From: JACCXG01 sp963717745
GTDB lineage: Bacteria; Acidobacteriota; Vicinamibacteria; Vicinamibacterales; 2-12-FULL-66-21
NCBI GenBank assembly: GCA_963717745.1
Contig: CAVQXJ010000015.1
Location: 310,001 to 374,000, forward strand
DNA length: 64,000 nucleotides
Direction: 5' to 3'
The notes under the pieces are model-generated. The model saw only the letters and a list, made by a program, of their open reading frames with translations, was not told the origin of the DNA and did not search any database. Every line of letters starts with the position of its first letter. Within the stretch, counting starts at the first letter, position 1. A program made the translations under genes and the position numbers. Positions 25,270-38,479 of the stretch are shown one piece after another.

Positions 25270-27921
25270 TTGGCCGTCACGAGAAAGCCCTCGCAATCTC
25301 GCGTGGCGGGCGAAGGCATCCGCTTTGCTCTGGATCACCCCATGCGTTGGGCCTCCGGCGATCGGGTGATCCTGCGAGGCGAGGACTGGCGGGTTCTCAG
25401 AACGACAGCCTTTGCCGATTGCGCGGCTCTCGATCTGGTGAGCCACGAGCGGCCGGGTCTTCACCGTACGTTCCTCGTCCCGTTCGACTCTCCCCGGCTG
25501 GCGGCGCCGCCGCGGCCGGTCCTGCTCTCGACGCGCAGCTGGTGCCAGCGGGTCAGTGCGCTCCTCGCCGATTCCTCTCCGTTCGGCGGCCTCCGCTGCT
25601 GCCCTCCCACCATCCGGCTCCTGCCCTACCAGCTCGAGCCTGCCCTCGCCATCTTCCGACACGGAGCCACCCGTCTCCTCGTGGCAGACGATGTGGGGGT
25701 GGGGAAGACGGTGGAGGCGGGATTGATCATCGGGGAGGTGGTGGGAGGTCGGCACGGTGCGCGCGTCCTGATTCTCGTCCCCGCGTCGCTGAAGGACCAG
25801 TGGCGGCAGGAGCTGCACGGCCTCTTCAACCTCGATCCGATCGACGCCGGCGCCGACTGGCTGCTCAGATCCTCGGCCGCGCTGCCGGCCAACGTGAATC
25901 CCTGGTCATTGCCGGGCATCTATCTCGCGTCGACGGATTTCGTGAAACGGGCAGAAGCCCTCTGTCCGCTGGAGGGGGTTCGGTGGGATCTGCTCGTCGT
26001 AGACGAGGCGCACGCGGCAACGCCGGGGAGTCACCGGAGGGCTGCGATCCACGCGCTGGCGTGTCGATCGCGACTCGTCACTCTCTTGACGGCGACCCCG
26101 CATGGTGGCGACGAGGCCCAGTTCGAGCAACTCTGCGGCACGGGACGCATCGATCCGGCCGAGCCGATCGTCTGCTTCCGGCGCTCCAGGTCGGACGTGC
26201 TGCCGCTCGCCAGCCCGGTGAAGAGCCGAATCATCCGGGTCGCGATCTCGGACGCTGAGCGCAGGCTGCATCGGGAGCTGGAGTCGTACACCGCGCGCCT
26301 GTGGGAGAGGGGCGCCGGCGGTGCGGACGGCAACCCGGCGCTGTTGGCGACGATGCTGAGGAAGCGGGCGTTGTCGAGCGCGGAATCGTTGATGGTGTCG
26401 TTGAGGCGGCGGCTGCTGCTGATGGACGCGCCGGAAGCCGCTGAAGTCCAACTGTGGCTGCCACTCGAACAAGAGGAGCGCAACGGGGTAGACGACTTGC
26501 CGGCCGACGGGATTCTGGGCGGGGCGGGTCTCGGCGACGTTGCTGAAGAGCGCGCGACGATCGAGCGCACGCTGGACGCGGCGGCTCCGGCGGCGAGATC
26601 CGAGAGCAAGCTGCGCGTCCTGGTGCGCCTGCTGCGCCGGGTGCGTGAGCCGGCGATCGTCTTTTCGGAATACCGCGACACGGCGGCCCGGGTGCGTCAC
26701 GTCCTTGAAGCCCACGGCCATCCCGTCATTGTCTTGGATGGAGGGATGAGTGGGAGTGAGCGGGGCGCGGCGATCGGCGATTTCAACCGGGGCGGCTCGG
26801 TGCTGGTCGCGACCGACGCCGCGTCAGAGGGGCTCAACCTCCACCATCGCTGCCGGTTGGTGATCCATTTCGAGCTGCCGTGGACGCCGTCGCGGCTGCA
26901 CCAGCGATGCGGCCGTGTGAACCGGATCGGCCAGCGGCGGCAGGTCCATGAAATCGCGCTCGTCCTGGACGACACGGCGGAACAGCTCGTCCTCACGCCG
27001 CTCATCAGGCGGGGCGGCAGGGCAGGGTCGTTCGGAGGCGGGTCGCTCGTGGCGCAGCTTTCCGAATCGCGGGTTGCCGCCCGGGTGCTGGCAGCCCATG
27101 GTGAAAGTCTGGCTGCATTCGACGGGCGAAGCATCCCCGCCGGCGGCGTTGCTCCTCCCTCACCTACTCCCGGTATGCTCGGTCGTCGCGCCTTGCCGGC
27201 GGGGCGCCTCGCCCATCTCGGTGCGACGCCAGACTTTCACCACGGGCTGCTTGGCGGCCTGCCGCCGGCAGCCGCGCCCGACCCGCCACAAGGCCTGACC
27301 CGCACCCTGCTGACACTGGATCTGCGTGAGGAAGCGGCCGCCGAAGCCGAACGCCTCGAGCTGCTGCGCCGTGCGTCGCGCCACGCCCAACCGGCCGGCG
27401 ACAGGCCGCCCATCGTCTTCGCGGCTCATAGCGGCCGGCGCGCGCGCATCGCCGAGCCCACTCTCACCTTCGTCTTCGAGATGACGATCAGGGAGCGGGT
27501 GGGCGGGGCGATCGAACAAGAGACGATCGCGGTGACGGGCATCGCAACCGAGGTGCGGTGGCCGCGACGCACGGGAGTGACGGGCAGCCAGCTCGCGTGG
27601 CTCGTCGAGCGAATCGGCGGCGAGATGTCGAGACGGCTGCGTCGCCGCACCCGCCGGCGCCTGACCGCGGTGCGTGCGATGCACGATCGAGTGCGGAGCG
27701 CGATCGATCGACGCGACGCGGCGGTTCAGGGCGCGCTCGGCTCCGCGGCCCGCGGGCTGGTCCAGGCCGGCCTGTTCGACCGGCTCGCCCTCCGCTCGGT
27801 CCCTCCCTGGACGACACCGGTGTTGGAGGCGATAGCGGGCATTGGGGGAACGGGCGAGCACCGGCCGGTGCTTCAGGCGCGGCTCCGGGTGCGGGCGGTC
27901 CTCTACGGGAGGCTCGAGTGA
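25270..27921 (+). CDS. SNF2-type helicase, possible defence helicase
   Basis: 883 residues from TTG 25270; GTG 25303 or ATG 25342 (MRWASGDRVIL) may be the real start. The ATPase core has ADDVGVGKT near residue 140, LVPASLKDQW, VVDEAHA and LTATPHGG; the second lobe has ATDAASEGLNL and QRCGRVNRIGQ. This layout resembles DrmD-like helicases of DISARM defence. A repeat element (27091-27250) is translated in frame between the helicase core and the C-terminal domain. The stop overlaps the methyltransferase start as GTGA, so the two proteins are made together. Confidence 0.82.
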   Translation: MAVTRKPSQSRVAGEGIRFALDHPMRWASGDRVILRGEDWRVLRTTAFADCAALDLVSHERPGLHRTFLVPFDSPRLAAPPRPVLLSTRSWCQRVSALLADSSPFGGLRCCPPTIRLLPYQLEPALAIFRHGATRLLVADDVGVGKTVEAGLIIGEVVGGRHGARVLILVPASLKDQWRQELHGLFNLDPIDAGADWLLRSSAALPANVNPWSLPGIYLASTDFVKRAEALCPLEGVRWDLLVVDEAHAATPGSHRRAAIHALACRSRLVTLLTATPHGGDEAQFEQLCGTGRIDPAEPIVCFRRSRSDVLPLASPVKSRIIRVAISDAERRLHRELESYTARLWERGAGGADGNPALLATMLRKRALSSAESLMVSLRRRLLLMDAPEAAEVQLWLPLEQEERNGVDDLPADGILGGAGLGDVAEERATIERTLDAAAPAARSESKLRVLVRLLRRVREPAIVFSEYRDTAARVRHVLEAHGHPVIVLDGGMSGSERGAAIGDFNRGGSVLVATDAASEGLNLHHRCRLVIHFELPWTPSRLHQRCGRVNRIGQRRQVHEIALVLDDTAEQLVLTPLIRRGGRAGSFGGGSLVAQLSESRVAARVLAAHGESLAAFDGRSIPAGGVAPPSPTPGMLGRRALPAGRLAHLGATPDFHHGLLGGLPPAAAPDPPQGLTRTLLTLDLREEAAAEAERLELLRRASRHAQPAGDRPPIVFAAHSGRRARIAEPTLTFVFEMTIRERVGGAIEQETIAVTGIATEVRWPRRTGVTGSQLAWLVERIGGEMSRRLRRRTRRRLTAVRAMHDRVRSAIDRRDAAVQGALGSAARGLVQAGLFDRLALRSVPPWTTPVLEAIAGIGGTGEHRPVLQARLRVRAVLYGRLE
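27091..27250 (+). repeat. In-frame palindromic element (copy in helicase)
   Basis: Outer arms 27091-27113 and 27228-27250 pair with one mismatch in 23 (GCAGCCC, then TGGTGAAAGTCTGGC). Inner arms CCCCGCCGGC (27135-27144) and GCCGGCGGGG (27195-27204) pair exactly. The 50-nt loop 27145-27194 matches the loop of the copy at 42399-42448 with one difference. In the helicase frame it reads PAGGVAPPSPTPGMLGRRAL. Confidence 0.8.
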
Positions 27922-30900
27922 TCGCCGGGATGTCCGGCTCGCTGCTGTCGCACGATGCGGTCGAGCGGCTGCTCGCCACACGGCAGGAGCCCGAGCTGTG
28001 GCCCGAGAAGTGGACCTCACGGCAGCGACGGCTTCGAGCCTGGCATGCGGACCTCCGAACCCGGCTCGGTCCGTCCGCCGGTCCGCGGGTCATCTTCGAC
28101 CTCGTCGCCGCACCGCTCGCCTCGGAACTGGGCTTCCTCACTTTGCCGGTGCCGGCGGCGCGTGCGCCCAGGGGTCACGAAACGCTCGATGCGGAGCTGA
28201 GGTGCGAAGGCGCCACCGTGGCTGTGATGATCGCGGCGCCGTGGGGTCATCCGGCGCGCAGCGTATGGCGGCACTCGGTCCATCGCGGGCTGGCGCACGG
28301 CGCGCGCTGGGCGCTCTGCGTCAATGGACCGGCACTCTGTGTCTTCGATGTCGAGCGTGCATATGCGCGGCGATTCGTGGAGTTCGATCTCGCGGCGGCC
28401 TTCGACTCAGAACGCACGCTGGCGGTGCTCTTCGGTCTGGTTGGCGCCGGCGGACTGACGGCGGCTGAAAACGGGACGCTGCTGGAGCGCGTGATGCTGC
28501 ATTCGGAGCGTCACCGGTCGATGGTGAGGCGCTCTCTTCGTGCTGGCGTCTACCAGGCGCTCCTCGAGCTCATCTCGGCATTCCGGCTGGTCCCGGCGAG
28601 CAGACGCATCGACACCGGCCAGCTGCTCGACGAATCGCTGGTCGTGATCTACCGGCTGCTGTTCCTGCTGTTCGCAGAGGCGCGAGGACTGGTTCCGCAG
28701 TGGCATCCGATCTACCGCGACAGCTACTCCATCGGCGGTCTCCGGGGCGAGATCGCGCACGGCGTACCTCGCGGTCTGTGGGCCACCCTGCAGGCGGTCG
28801 CGCGGCTGGCGCATCGCGGCTGCACCGCCGGCACGCTCAAGGTGCCGCCATTCAACGGCCGTCTCTTCTCTCCGAGCCAGGCCCCCCTCGCCGCCAACGC
28901 CCGTCTCAACGATCGCATCGTCTCCGAAGCCGTCCGCGCGCTCACCACCCGCATCGTCGACAACGGACGACGGGAGGAGATTGCGTATGAGGACCTGGGG
29001 GTGGAGCAGTTGGGTGGGGTGTATGAGCACCTGCTCGACTTCGATCTCGCCACCGCTGCCGACGGCGGGGCGGCCATGGTGCCGACCGGCCGCCGCAAGT
29101 CGACCGGATCCTTCTACACGCCCCGCTCGCTCACGGAGTTCATCGTCCGCCGGGCGCTCGGCCCGGTGGTGGAACGGAAGTCGCCGGAGCAGATCCTGGC
29201 GCTGCGGATTCTCGATCCGGCGATGGGAAGCGGAGCGTTCCTGGTTGCCGCGTGCCGATATCTGGCGTCCAGCTACGAAGCGGCGCTGGTCCGGGAGGGC
29301 GGACTGACCGCGGCGGATATTTCCGAGAGTGAACGGGCGGATTTCCGCCGGGTGGTGGCGCAGCGCTGTCTGTATGGCGTCGACGTGAACCCGATGGCGG
29401 TGCAGCTGGCGAGGCTGTCGCTCTGGCTGGCGACGCTTGCCGCCGACAAGCCGCTGACATTCCTGGATCACCGTCTGCGGGTCGGGAACAGTCTCATCGG
29501 GGCGTCGCTCGACGATCTCAGACGGGCCCCTCGACCGGGCTCGGGGCGGGCTCCGGCGACTCGTCGGCCATCTGGCACCCGCGCGAGTGAGCTGCCGCTC
29601 TTCCCGGAGGGCGATCTGCAGCTCACGCTGCGCTCCGCGGTGGGCGTGCGGACGGCGCTCGAGACGATGCCGGACGACAGTCTCCAACAGGTGCGCGCGA
29701 AGGAGCGGGACCTGGCTACGCTCGAGCGTCCGGGTGGAGCGCTCGAAAGGTGGCGAGCGGCGGCCGATCTATGGTGCGCGACATACCTGGACCCGCAGCT
29801 CGCCGAAACAGGGCTGTTCACGACGTTGCGCGATCACGTCGTGACGGGAGCGGGGGCATTGCCGCCGCACACCGCCACTCCGCTCATGGCGCGGGCCCGC
29901 GACGCGGCGGCGCGCGAACGGGTCTTCCACTGGACCATGGAGTTCCCTGAGGTCTTTCACGACGAACGCGGCGCACCGCTGCCGGATGGCGGGTTCGACG
30001 CGATTCTCGGGAACCCGCCGTGGGAGATGCTGCGGGGTGAGGGGACGGCGCGGGCCGGGCTCATCGCGTACGTGAAGCGATCCGGCCAGTACCGGCTGCA
30101 GGGCGACGGCCACGCCAATCTGTATCAGCTCTTCTTCGAGCGCGGGCTCGGCCTTCTCGGCCCCAACGGCCGGTGTGGCGTGATTCTGCCGGCGGGCTTT
30201 GCGAGCGACCAGGGAAACGGGATCTTGCGGCGGCACCTTCTCGATCACGCCGAGATCGAGACCTTCACCATCATCGACAACAGTGACGGCATCTTCCCGA
30301 TCCACCGGGCGCTCAAGTTCCTGCTGCTCACGTTCCGCTCGCACCCGGCACTACCAGCCGGCGAGTGTGGCGGTGAGGAGCGGGGTGCGCGCGGTGGACA
30401 TGCTCGAACGAGTGGCGGATACCGGTCCCGACCCGGACGCCTTGCAAGTGCCGCGAACGCTGCTCGAGCGGGTGAGCGGCGAATCGCTGGCAGTGCCAGA
30501 GATTCGCACTCCCACCGACCTCCTCATCGTCTCGTCGATTGCGTTGACCGTGCCGTCGTCGTCTGATCCCGAGGGATGGGGCGTGCATTTCGGCCGTGAG
30601 CTCAATGCGACCGAGGATCGCCCGCACTTCAACCAGTCGGGCAGCGGGATGCCGGTGATCGAGGGCAAGCAGTTGCGGGCATTCCGGGTCGGCGTTCATG
30701 AAGCGAGGTACTGGATTGCGACCGGGATCGCGGCGGGCCTGGTCACGGCCGAGCGCACGTTCGGCCGGGCGCGGCTGGCGTATCGGGATGTGGCGTCGGC
30801 GGGGAACCGGATGACGCTGATCGCAGCCATCGTGCCGCCGCAGACGCTGACCACCCATACTCTGTTCTGCCTCAAGGAGACGCTGGATGAGGAGGCGCAG

Positions 30901-31260
30901 CAGTTCTTGTGCGGGGTGCTGAACAGCTACGTGGCGAACTATCTGATCAGGATGCGGGTGAGCACTCACGTCACGACCGCGATCGTGTCGCGGCTGCCGC
31001 TGCCCCGGCCGGGGCGGCAGGATGCCCGGTTCAGGCGGGTGGTCCGGTGTGCGCGGGTGCTGGCCGGGACGAAGCCGGTCGACCTCCTCGAGCACGCCGA
31101 GCGCCTGGCGGAGCTGAATGCGGCGGTGGCGTCGTTATATGGGCTTGGACCGGTCGACTTCGAGCACATTGTCGGGACATTTCCGCTGGTGCCGGAGGCG
31201 GAGCGGCGGGCGGCGCTGCGCTGGTATCATTCCGACTTCTACGACCCGTGCGCGAGATGA
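27918..31260 (+). CDS. Large N6-adenine DNA methyltransferase (one frameshift)
   Basis: About 1,113 residues once a frameshift is repaired. GTG 27918 overlaps the helicase stop and has GGGAGG 5 nt upstream. The N-terminal domain has no clear motif. The methylase core has TGSFYTPRSLTEF, SAM motif I LDPAMGSGAFLVA and the catalytic NPPW motif in ILGNPPWEML. Around 30330-30370 the frame moves by one extra base, and the C-terminal target-recognition-like region continues to 31260 (NQSGSGMPVIEGKQL). Size and motifs fit Eco57I/PglX/DrmMI-type enzymes that mark self DNA in defence systems. No BREX or drmABC genes are present. Confidence 0.8.
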
Positions 31261-32300
31261 CGAACAAACGTGGGCTCCAGCTCGGCATCATCTGGGGGCT
31301 GGTGGCAGGACTTGCCGTCCTGCAGGTCGCGCTGTGGCGCGTCACCGGTGGCGGGCTCGACGGTGCGTCGCTGCTGCTCCTGGTGGCGGGGTGGGTGGTC
31401 GTGCTGTCCCTCGCGGTGCTGGCGTCGCGCGGCATCGGCACCTTGACCGACCGGCTGAACGCGCGCGAGAACGCGCATCGGGCGACCCTGGATGAGGTCC
31501 AGCAGCTGCAGACCCAGAACGCGATGCTGCAGATCGTCGCCCGGTCGATCGACGTCGCGCTGACGTTCCAGGCGCTGGCCGTGCGGATCGCCGGGCTGGT
31601 CCCGTGCGACCGGGTCGGGCTCGCGCTGTTGACCGAGACCGGCCAGGAGTTCGAGACCTTCACCGCCCGGGTCCAGGAGGACGAGCGCCGCAACCGCCCG
31701 CGTCCGGACGTCGTGTTCAAGGTCGACAGCACCGCGATCGGGCAGGTGGTGCGAACGCTGGAACCGCTGCTGATCAACGACATCGGCAGCGCGGACGTCG
31801 ATCTGCTCGACATCAACGTGCTGGTGACCGCCGGTTTCAAGTCGGTGCTGGTCCTGCCGCTGGTCTCGAGCGGCCGGGGCGTCGGAACCTTGAACCTGGT
31901 GTCGCGGCGGCCGGGATCGTTCCAGGCATCGGACGTCGATACGCTGCGGCCGATTGCGGAGATCCTCGCCGTCGCCCACGTCGCGCAGCAGTTGCACGTC
32001 CTGCTCGGCCGGCATCGCACCACCGAGGCGATGGCCGATGTCATGCTGTCGTTCGCCACCGACATCAACAGCGCCCTCCAGACCATCGTCGGCCACTGCG
32101 ACCTGCTGGAGCGCGGCTACCCGGATCCGGGCCTGCAGCGTGACCTCGCCACGGTGATTCGCCAGGCCCAGCGGATTGCCGACCTGCTGGAGAAGATGCG
32201 GAGCTCGGCCAACGATCGGCTGCGCGAGCTGGCGCATTCGATCGAGGGAGCCGGCATCCCGACCAGCCCCGAAGCCTACGAACCGAACGAGGTTCTCTGA
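31257..32300 (+). CDS. Membrane GAF protein with a degenerate kinase dimerisation domain
   Basis: 347 residues. Two membrane helices (about 10-28 and 38-58), a coiled linker, a GAF domain (about 85-240), then a helical pair resembling a histidine kinase dimerisation domain (FATDINSALQTIVGHCDLLE) in which Asn replaces the phosphorylated His. There is no ATPase domain. Its ATG overlaps the methyltransferase stop (ATGA, 31257-31260), so it belongs to the same unit. A membrane sensor coupled to a helicase-methylase pair is unusual. It could be a damage or infection sensor, or just a read-through neighbour. Confidence 0.75.
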   Translation: MTNKRGLQLGIIWGLVAGLAVLQVALWRVTGGGLDGASLLLLVAGWVVVLSLAVLASRGIGTLTDRLNARENAHRATLDEVQQLQTQNAMLQIVARSIDVALTFQALAVRIAGLVPCDRVGLALLTETGQEFETFTARVQEDERRNRPRPDVVFKVDSTAIGQVVRTLEPLLINDIGSADVDLLDINVLVTAGFKSVLVLPLVSSGRGVGTLNLVSRRPGSFQASDVDTLRPIAEILAVAHVAQQLHVLLGRHRTTEAMADVMLSFATDINSALQTIVGHCDLLERGYPDPGLQRDLATVIRQAQRIADLLEKMRSSANDRLRELAHSIEGAGIPTSPEAYEPNEVL

Positions 32301-32302
32301 GG

Positions 32303-32476
32303 TCAAATCCCAAGCTCCAAGCTCCAAATCCCAACCACTCCCAAATCCCAAGTCCCAAACCCGACTCATAACTCCCAACCCGCCATCAGCTACTTTCAGT
32401 TCGCCTTGGGATTTGGCAGTTGGGAGAGATTTGGGAGTTAGGTTTGGGATTTGGGATTTGGAGCTTGGGATTTGCC
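32303..32476. repeat. Hairpin element of the CAAATCCCAA family (copy 3)
   Basis: Starts TCAAATCCCAAGCTCC directly after the GAF gene. The loop contains CATCAGCTACTTTCAG, shared with the loop of copy 4 (CATCAGCCGCTTTCAG). Confidence 0.85.
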
Positions 32477-32492
32477 TTCGGGTCAGCAGCAG

Positions 32493-32810
32493 TCATCGCA
32501 GCGTCGCCGCATCTCTCAGCGTCAGCGCAATCAGGATTGCCAGCACCGTCAGGGTCGCACCGAACATCAGCCAGTCGCGGCGTGCCGAGGCGGTGGCGAG
32601 CGCCCAGATCAGCCGCAGCATCGGGATCAGGAGCAGCCCCAGCAGTCCGCCAGCCAGCGCCAGCGCGCCCGCGTCGGTGGCTGGCGCGGCGAGCCAGAGC
32701 GCCAGGCCGGCGGCCAGCGCGGTGAACGACGTCCAGAACACCACCACCATCACCGCGCCGATGATGCGCTCGAAGCTGGTCTCCCCCGTCTCACCACTGC
32801 TCGTCGTCAT
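32493..32810 (-). CDS. DUF1634 family membrane protein
   Basis: 105 residues with three hydrophobic segments (about 17-40, 48-67, 80-98). DUF1634 proteins are commonly encoded beside TauE/SafE permeases, as here: the start overlaps the permease stop by 4 nt. It is probably an accessory subunit for anion or sulfur-compound export. Confidence 0.8.
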   Translation of the reverse strand: MTTSSGETGETSFERIIGAVMVVVFWTSFTALAAGLALWLAAPATDAGALALAGGLLGLLLIPMLRLIWALATASARRDWLMFGATLTVLAILIALTLRDAATLR

Positions 32811-33637
32811 AGCGCCTTTGCGAGATAGATCGCCGACACCGACAGCAGCACCGCGGCCATCATCACCTTGAGCCACTTGGCGCGGGCGCGGCCGCCGAAC
32901 CAGACGCCGGCTCGCGATCCGAAGAACGTGCCGAGCACCGCCGCGGCGGCGAGCGGCGCGACGATGTCGCCGTGCGCGTAATAGAGAGGCGCGGAGGCGG
33001 CGGCGGTGATGCCGATCATGATCGAGCTGGTAGCGGCCGCCGCCCGCAGGGGAACGCCGCACCAAGCATTGAGCGCCGGAACCTGCAGGATGCCGCCGCC
33101 GATGCCGAGCAGACCCGAGATGCTGCCGGCAATGAGCGACACCCCGAACGCGGTCGGGAGCCGGCGAGTGCGATAGACGACCTCCCGGCCGCACTCACCG
33201 TCGTAGAAGCGTCCGCCGAACGGACCCGGCTCGATCGAGGTGTCGAGGATGACGTTCCGCCGTTCGAGGCGCGACAGCATGATGCCGGCAATCACGGCGG
33301 TGACCGCGGAGAAGGTCAACTGGAGCAGGTGCTCCGGGACCTGCCGGGCCAGCCGGCCGCCGAAGTAGCCGCCCGCCGCGGCGGCAATCTGGAGCACCAT
33401 CCCGAGCCGCAGATTGACAATGCCGCTGCGGCCGGTGCCGCGGGCGACGACGCTCGAGGTGGCGACGACGGTCATGAGGCCGACACCGGAGGCGACGTTC
33501 AGGGGAAAGCCGAGCGCGACGTTGAGGAACGGTACCAGGAAGACCCCGCCGCCCAGCCCGAGCAGCGAGCCCAGACCGCCCGCAGCGGCCCCTGCGGCGA
33601 TGACCAGCGCGACGATCTGACCGGTGATCTCAGGCAC
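32807..33637 (-). CDS. TauE/SafE family sulfite exporter-like permease
   Basis: 276 residues, about eight membrane helices, with the paired Gly-rich motifs GSLLGLGGGVFLVP and GLLGIGGGILQVP of the TauE/SafE family. A roughly 25-residue polar insert (FGGRFYDGECGRE) lies in the middle loop. It is divergent from the persulfide dioxygenase-rhodanese gene, suggesting export of sulfite or thiosulfate made during persulfide oxidation. Confidence 0.88.
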   Translation of the reverse strand: MPEITGQIVALVIAAGAAAGGLGSLLGLGGGVFLVPFLNVALGFPLNVASGVGLMTVVATSSVVARGTGRSGIVNLRLGMVLQIAAAAGGYFGGRLARQVPEHLLQLTFSAVTAVIAGIMLSRLERRNVILDTSIEPGPFGGRFYDGECGREVVYRTRRLPTAFGVSLIAGSISGLLGIGGGILQVPALNAWCGVPLRAAAATSSIMIGITAAASAPLYYAHGDIVAPLAAAAVLGTFFGSRAGVWFGGRARAKWLKVMMAAVLLSVSAIYLAKAL

Positions 33638-33692
33638 CGCACCGCTGCGGTCTGGTCGGGACGAGCGAGCAGGGCGTCACGGCCACGGGGTG

Positions 33693-33698
33693 TATGAT
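33693..33698 (+). promoter_or_regulatory. -10 element before the persulfide dioxygenase gene
   Basis: TATGAT lies about 28 nt upstream of ATG 33727. It overlaps an earlier in-frame ATG at 33694, which favours 33727 as the true start. Confidence 0.35.
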
Positions 33699-33726
33699 GG
33701 ACTCGTTTCTCGACGGATTCCAGTGC

Positions 33727-35096
33727 ATGTTCCGGCGCTTCTTCGAAGAGGGCCTCGCGCAGAGCTCGTATCTCATCGCGTGCGACCGAACGCGGCAGGC
33801 GGTCGTGATCGACCCCCGGCGTGACATCACCGGCTATGTGAGCACGGCACGCACCGAGGGCCTGACGATCACCCACGCAATCGACACCCACATCCACGCT
33901 GACTTCGTGTCCGGCTCGCGCGAGCTGGCGGCGATCGGCGCCGAGATGATCGCCGGACCAGGGGCGGGGCTCGACTACCCGCACGTCGAAGTGGCGCACG
34001 GCGGATCGACGGCGATCGGCGACCTCGAGCTGTTGTTCCTGCACACACCGGGACACACACCGGAGCACATTTCGATTGTCGGAACCCATCCCGGCGAGCC
34101 GCCGCGCGTCTTCACCGGCGACACGTTGTTCGTCGGCGCGGTCGGGCGTCCCGACCTGCTCGGCGAAGCGGCGATGCGGCACCTCGCAGATCGATTGTAC
34201 GACTCGCTGTTCAACACGTTGATGCAGCTGCCGGACGACGGTGAGGTGTGGCCGGGTCATGGAGCGGGGTCGCTCTGTGGCAGCGGGATCGGAACCGCGC
34301 CGCACTCGACCATCGGCGACGAGCGGCGTGCCAATCCCCTCCTCCGCCACACCAGCCGCGAGCTCTTCGTCGACGCGGTGCTGTCCGACCTGCCCGACAC
34401 GCCGCCGTACTTTCCGCGGATGAAGCAATTGAACACAGTGGGCGCGCCGGTGCTCGGACTGGCCGAGGGAGTCGATGCGCCGCCTGCCGTCAGTGCTGCC
34501 GACGCCGCGGCCGCAGCGGTCGAGGGCGCGTGGATTCTCGACCTGCGCTCCACCGGGCAGCATGCGGCCGGCCATCCGCGCGGATCGATCGGCATCGCGT
34601 CGGGCAGCAAGATCGGCTACTGGGCGGCCTGGGTCGTGCCGGCAGGAACACCGGTGATCCTGCTGGCGGCAGACGCACAACACGCGGCCGAAGCGCAGCG
34701 CCAGCTCTTGACGGTCGGCCTCGACCATGTGGAGGGCTGGATCGCCGATGGCTTCGAGGCCTGGACCGCCGCGGGCCTGCCGGTTTCGCGCACGGCGCTT
34801 CTCGCTGCCACAGCGCTCCATCGAAAAGGCGAGCCGGCGGACCTGACAATCGTGGACGTCCGCAGCCGCCGCGAGTACACCCGCGATCACGTGCCGGGCG
34901 CACTGCACATCCCGCTGCAGGAGCTGACGTCGCGCCTCGATGCCCTCCCCCGCCGCCGGCCAATCGCGACGATGTGCGAAGGAGGCGCGCGGTCGGCATT
35001 GGCGGCCGGCCTGCTGGAACGCGCCGGCGTCGAGGCTGTGTCGAACGTCGACGGCGGCATGGCCGCCTGGCGGGTCGACAGCCCGGGGGTCAGACG

Positions 35097-35100
<4 letters not shown>
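33727..35100 (+). CDS. ETHE1-like persulfide dioxygenase fused to two rhodanese domains
   Basis: 457 residues. The metallo-beta-lactamase part has THIHADFVSG (metal site) and HTPGHTPEH. It is followed by two rhodanese domains. The first is degenerate around its active site (ADAQHA), and the second has Cys in MCEGGARS. Such proteins oxidise glutathione persulfide to sulfite and move sulfur to thiols. The start MFRRFFEEGLAQSSYL matches the family N-terminus. It is divergent from TauE/SafE and overlaps the kinase gene by ATGA. Confidence 0.88.
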
Positions 35101-37370
<2,270 letters not shown>

Positions 37371-38260
37371 TCGGCACCTCGACGCCGGTCCGCGCGGCGC
37401 GCCGGACGAGGGCGCCGTGCAGCGCCTCGACCTCGATCCGCTTGCCCTGCGACAAATCGATCAACAGCGACGACCGCATCGTCCCGGGGATACCGGCGAC
37501 GTAGGTTTCGATCCGCTCGATCACGCCGGTGGCCACCGGCACCCCTTCGGCGCGCGCCACTCGCTCGACCTCGCGGCACCCGTTCAGGAACTGCGCGCGG
37601 CACCAGCCGTCCTGCCAGATCGCGCCGATCGGCAGTCGCGCGGCGCCGGTGAAGCCGGCGAGCGACACGAGAAAGATGAACTTCTCCCAGATCGGGACCC
37701 GTCCGTCGCCGACGGCCTCGGCCTGGATGTCGGCGCCCGAGAGCGCGCGCTCGATGTCGGCGACGCGATCGGTCAGGACGGGAAGCGTGCCGAACACCTC
37801 GCCGAAGATGATGCGGCGATGGGTGCCGGTCTGCTCGATGACCCCGGGCGCGGCGAGCGCAGTCGCGATGTAGGTGGTGCCGCCGAGCACCCGGTCCTCC
37901 CCGACGGCGGCGGCGAGCTCGGTGACGCTGTCGACACCGTTCTGCAGGGTGAGCACCGTGGACCACGGGCCGAGCAGCGGCGGCAGCGCCGGGATGGCCG
38001 TCGCGTTGTCGTAGGCCTTGACCGCGTAGAGGACCAGGTCGACCGGGCCGACCGCGGTGGTGTCCTGCTCCGCGTGGGCGGTGGCGGTGAAGTCGCCGAG
38101 CGCGGGACTCCGCACCTGCAAGCCTTGCGCGCGGATGGCCTCGAGGTGCGCGCCCCGGGCGATGAAGGTGACGTCGTGGCCGGCGAGCGAGAGCCGGGCG
38201 CCGTAGTAGCCGCCGACCGCGCCGGATCCCATGATGGCAATGCGCATTGGATGGCCGTCA

Positions 38261-38382
<122 letters not shown>

Positions 38383-38393
38383 ATTCCGGCGCA

Positions 38394-38402
38394 TGCTAAA
38401 AT
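38394..38402 (+). promoter_or_regulatory. Extended -10 promoter of the amidohydrolase gene
   Basis: TGCTAAAAT has the extended TGn plus TAAAAT. The start codon at 38480 is about 75 nt downstream, with GGAGG at 38468-38472. Confidence 0.45.
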
Positions 38403-38479
38403 TCCGGCGTCAGCCGCGGCGCGCTCACCCAGAGGGCGCCCCTCTGAACCGCACGCGATTACACTCCGGAGGAGCCAGC

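Noticed and set aside
23296..25818. 840-codon minus-strand frame opposite the coiled-coil protein
   Set aside because: Arises from the repetitive 57-bp units read backwards; no recognisable fold.
25270..32300. Complete DISARM or BREX system
   Set aside because: drmA, drmB and drmC, and pglZ or brx genes, are all absent; only helicase and methyltransferase resemble parts of these systems.
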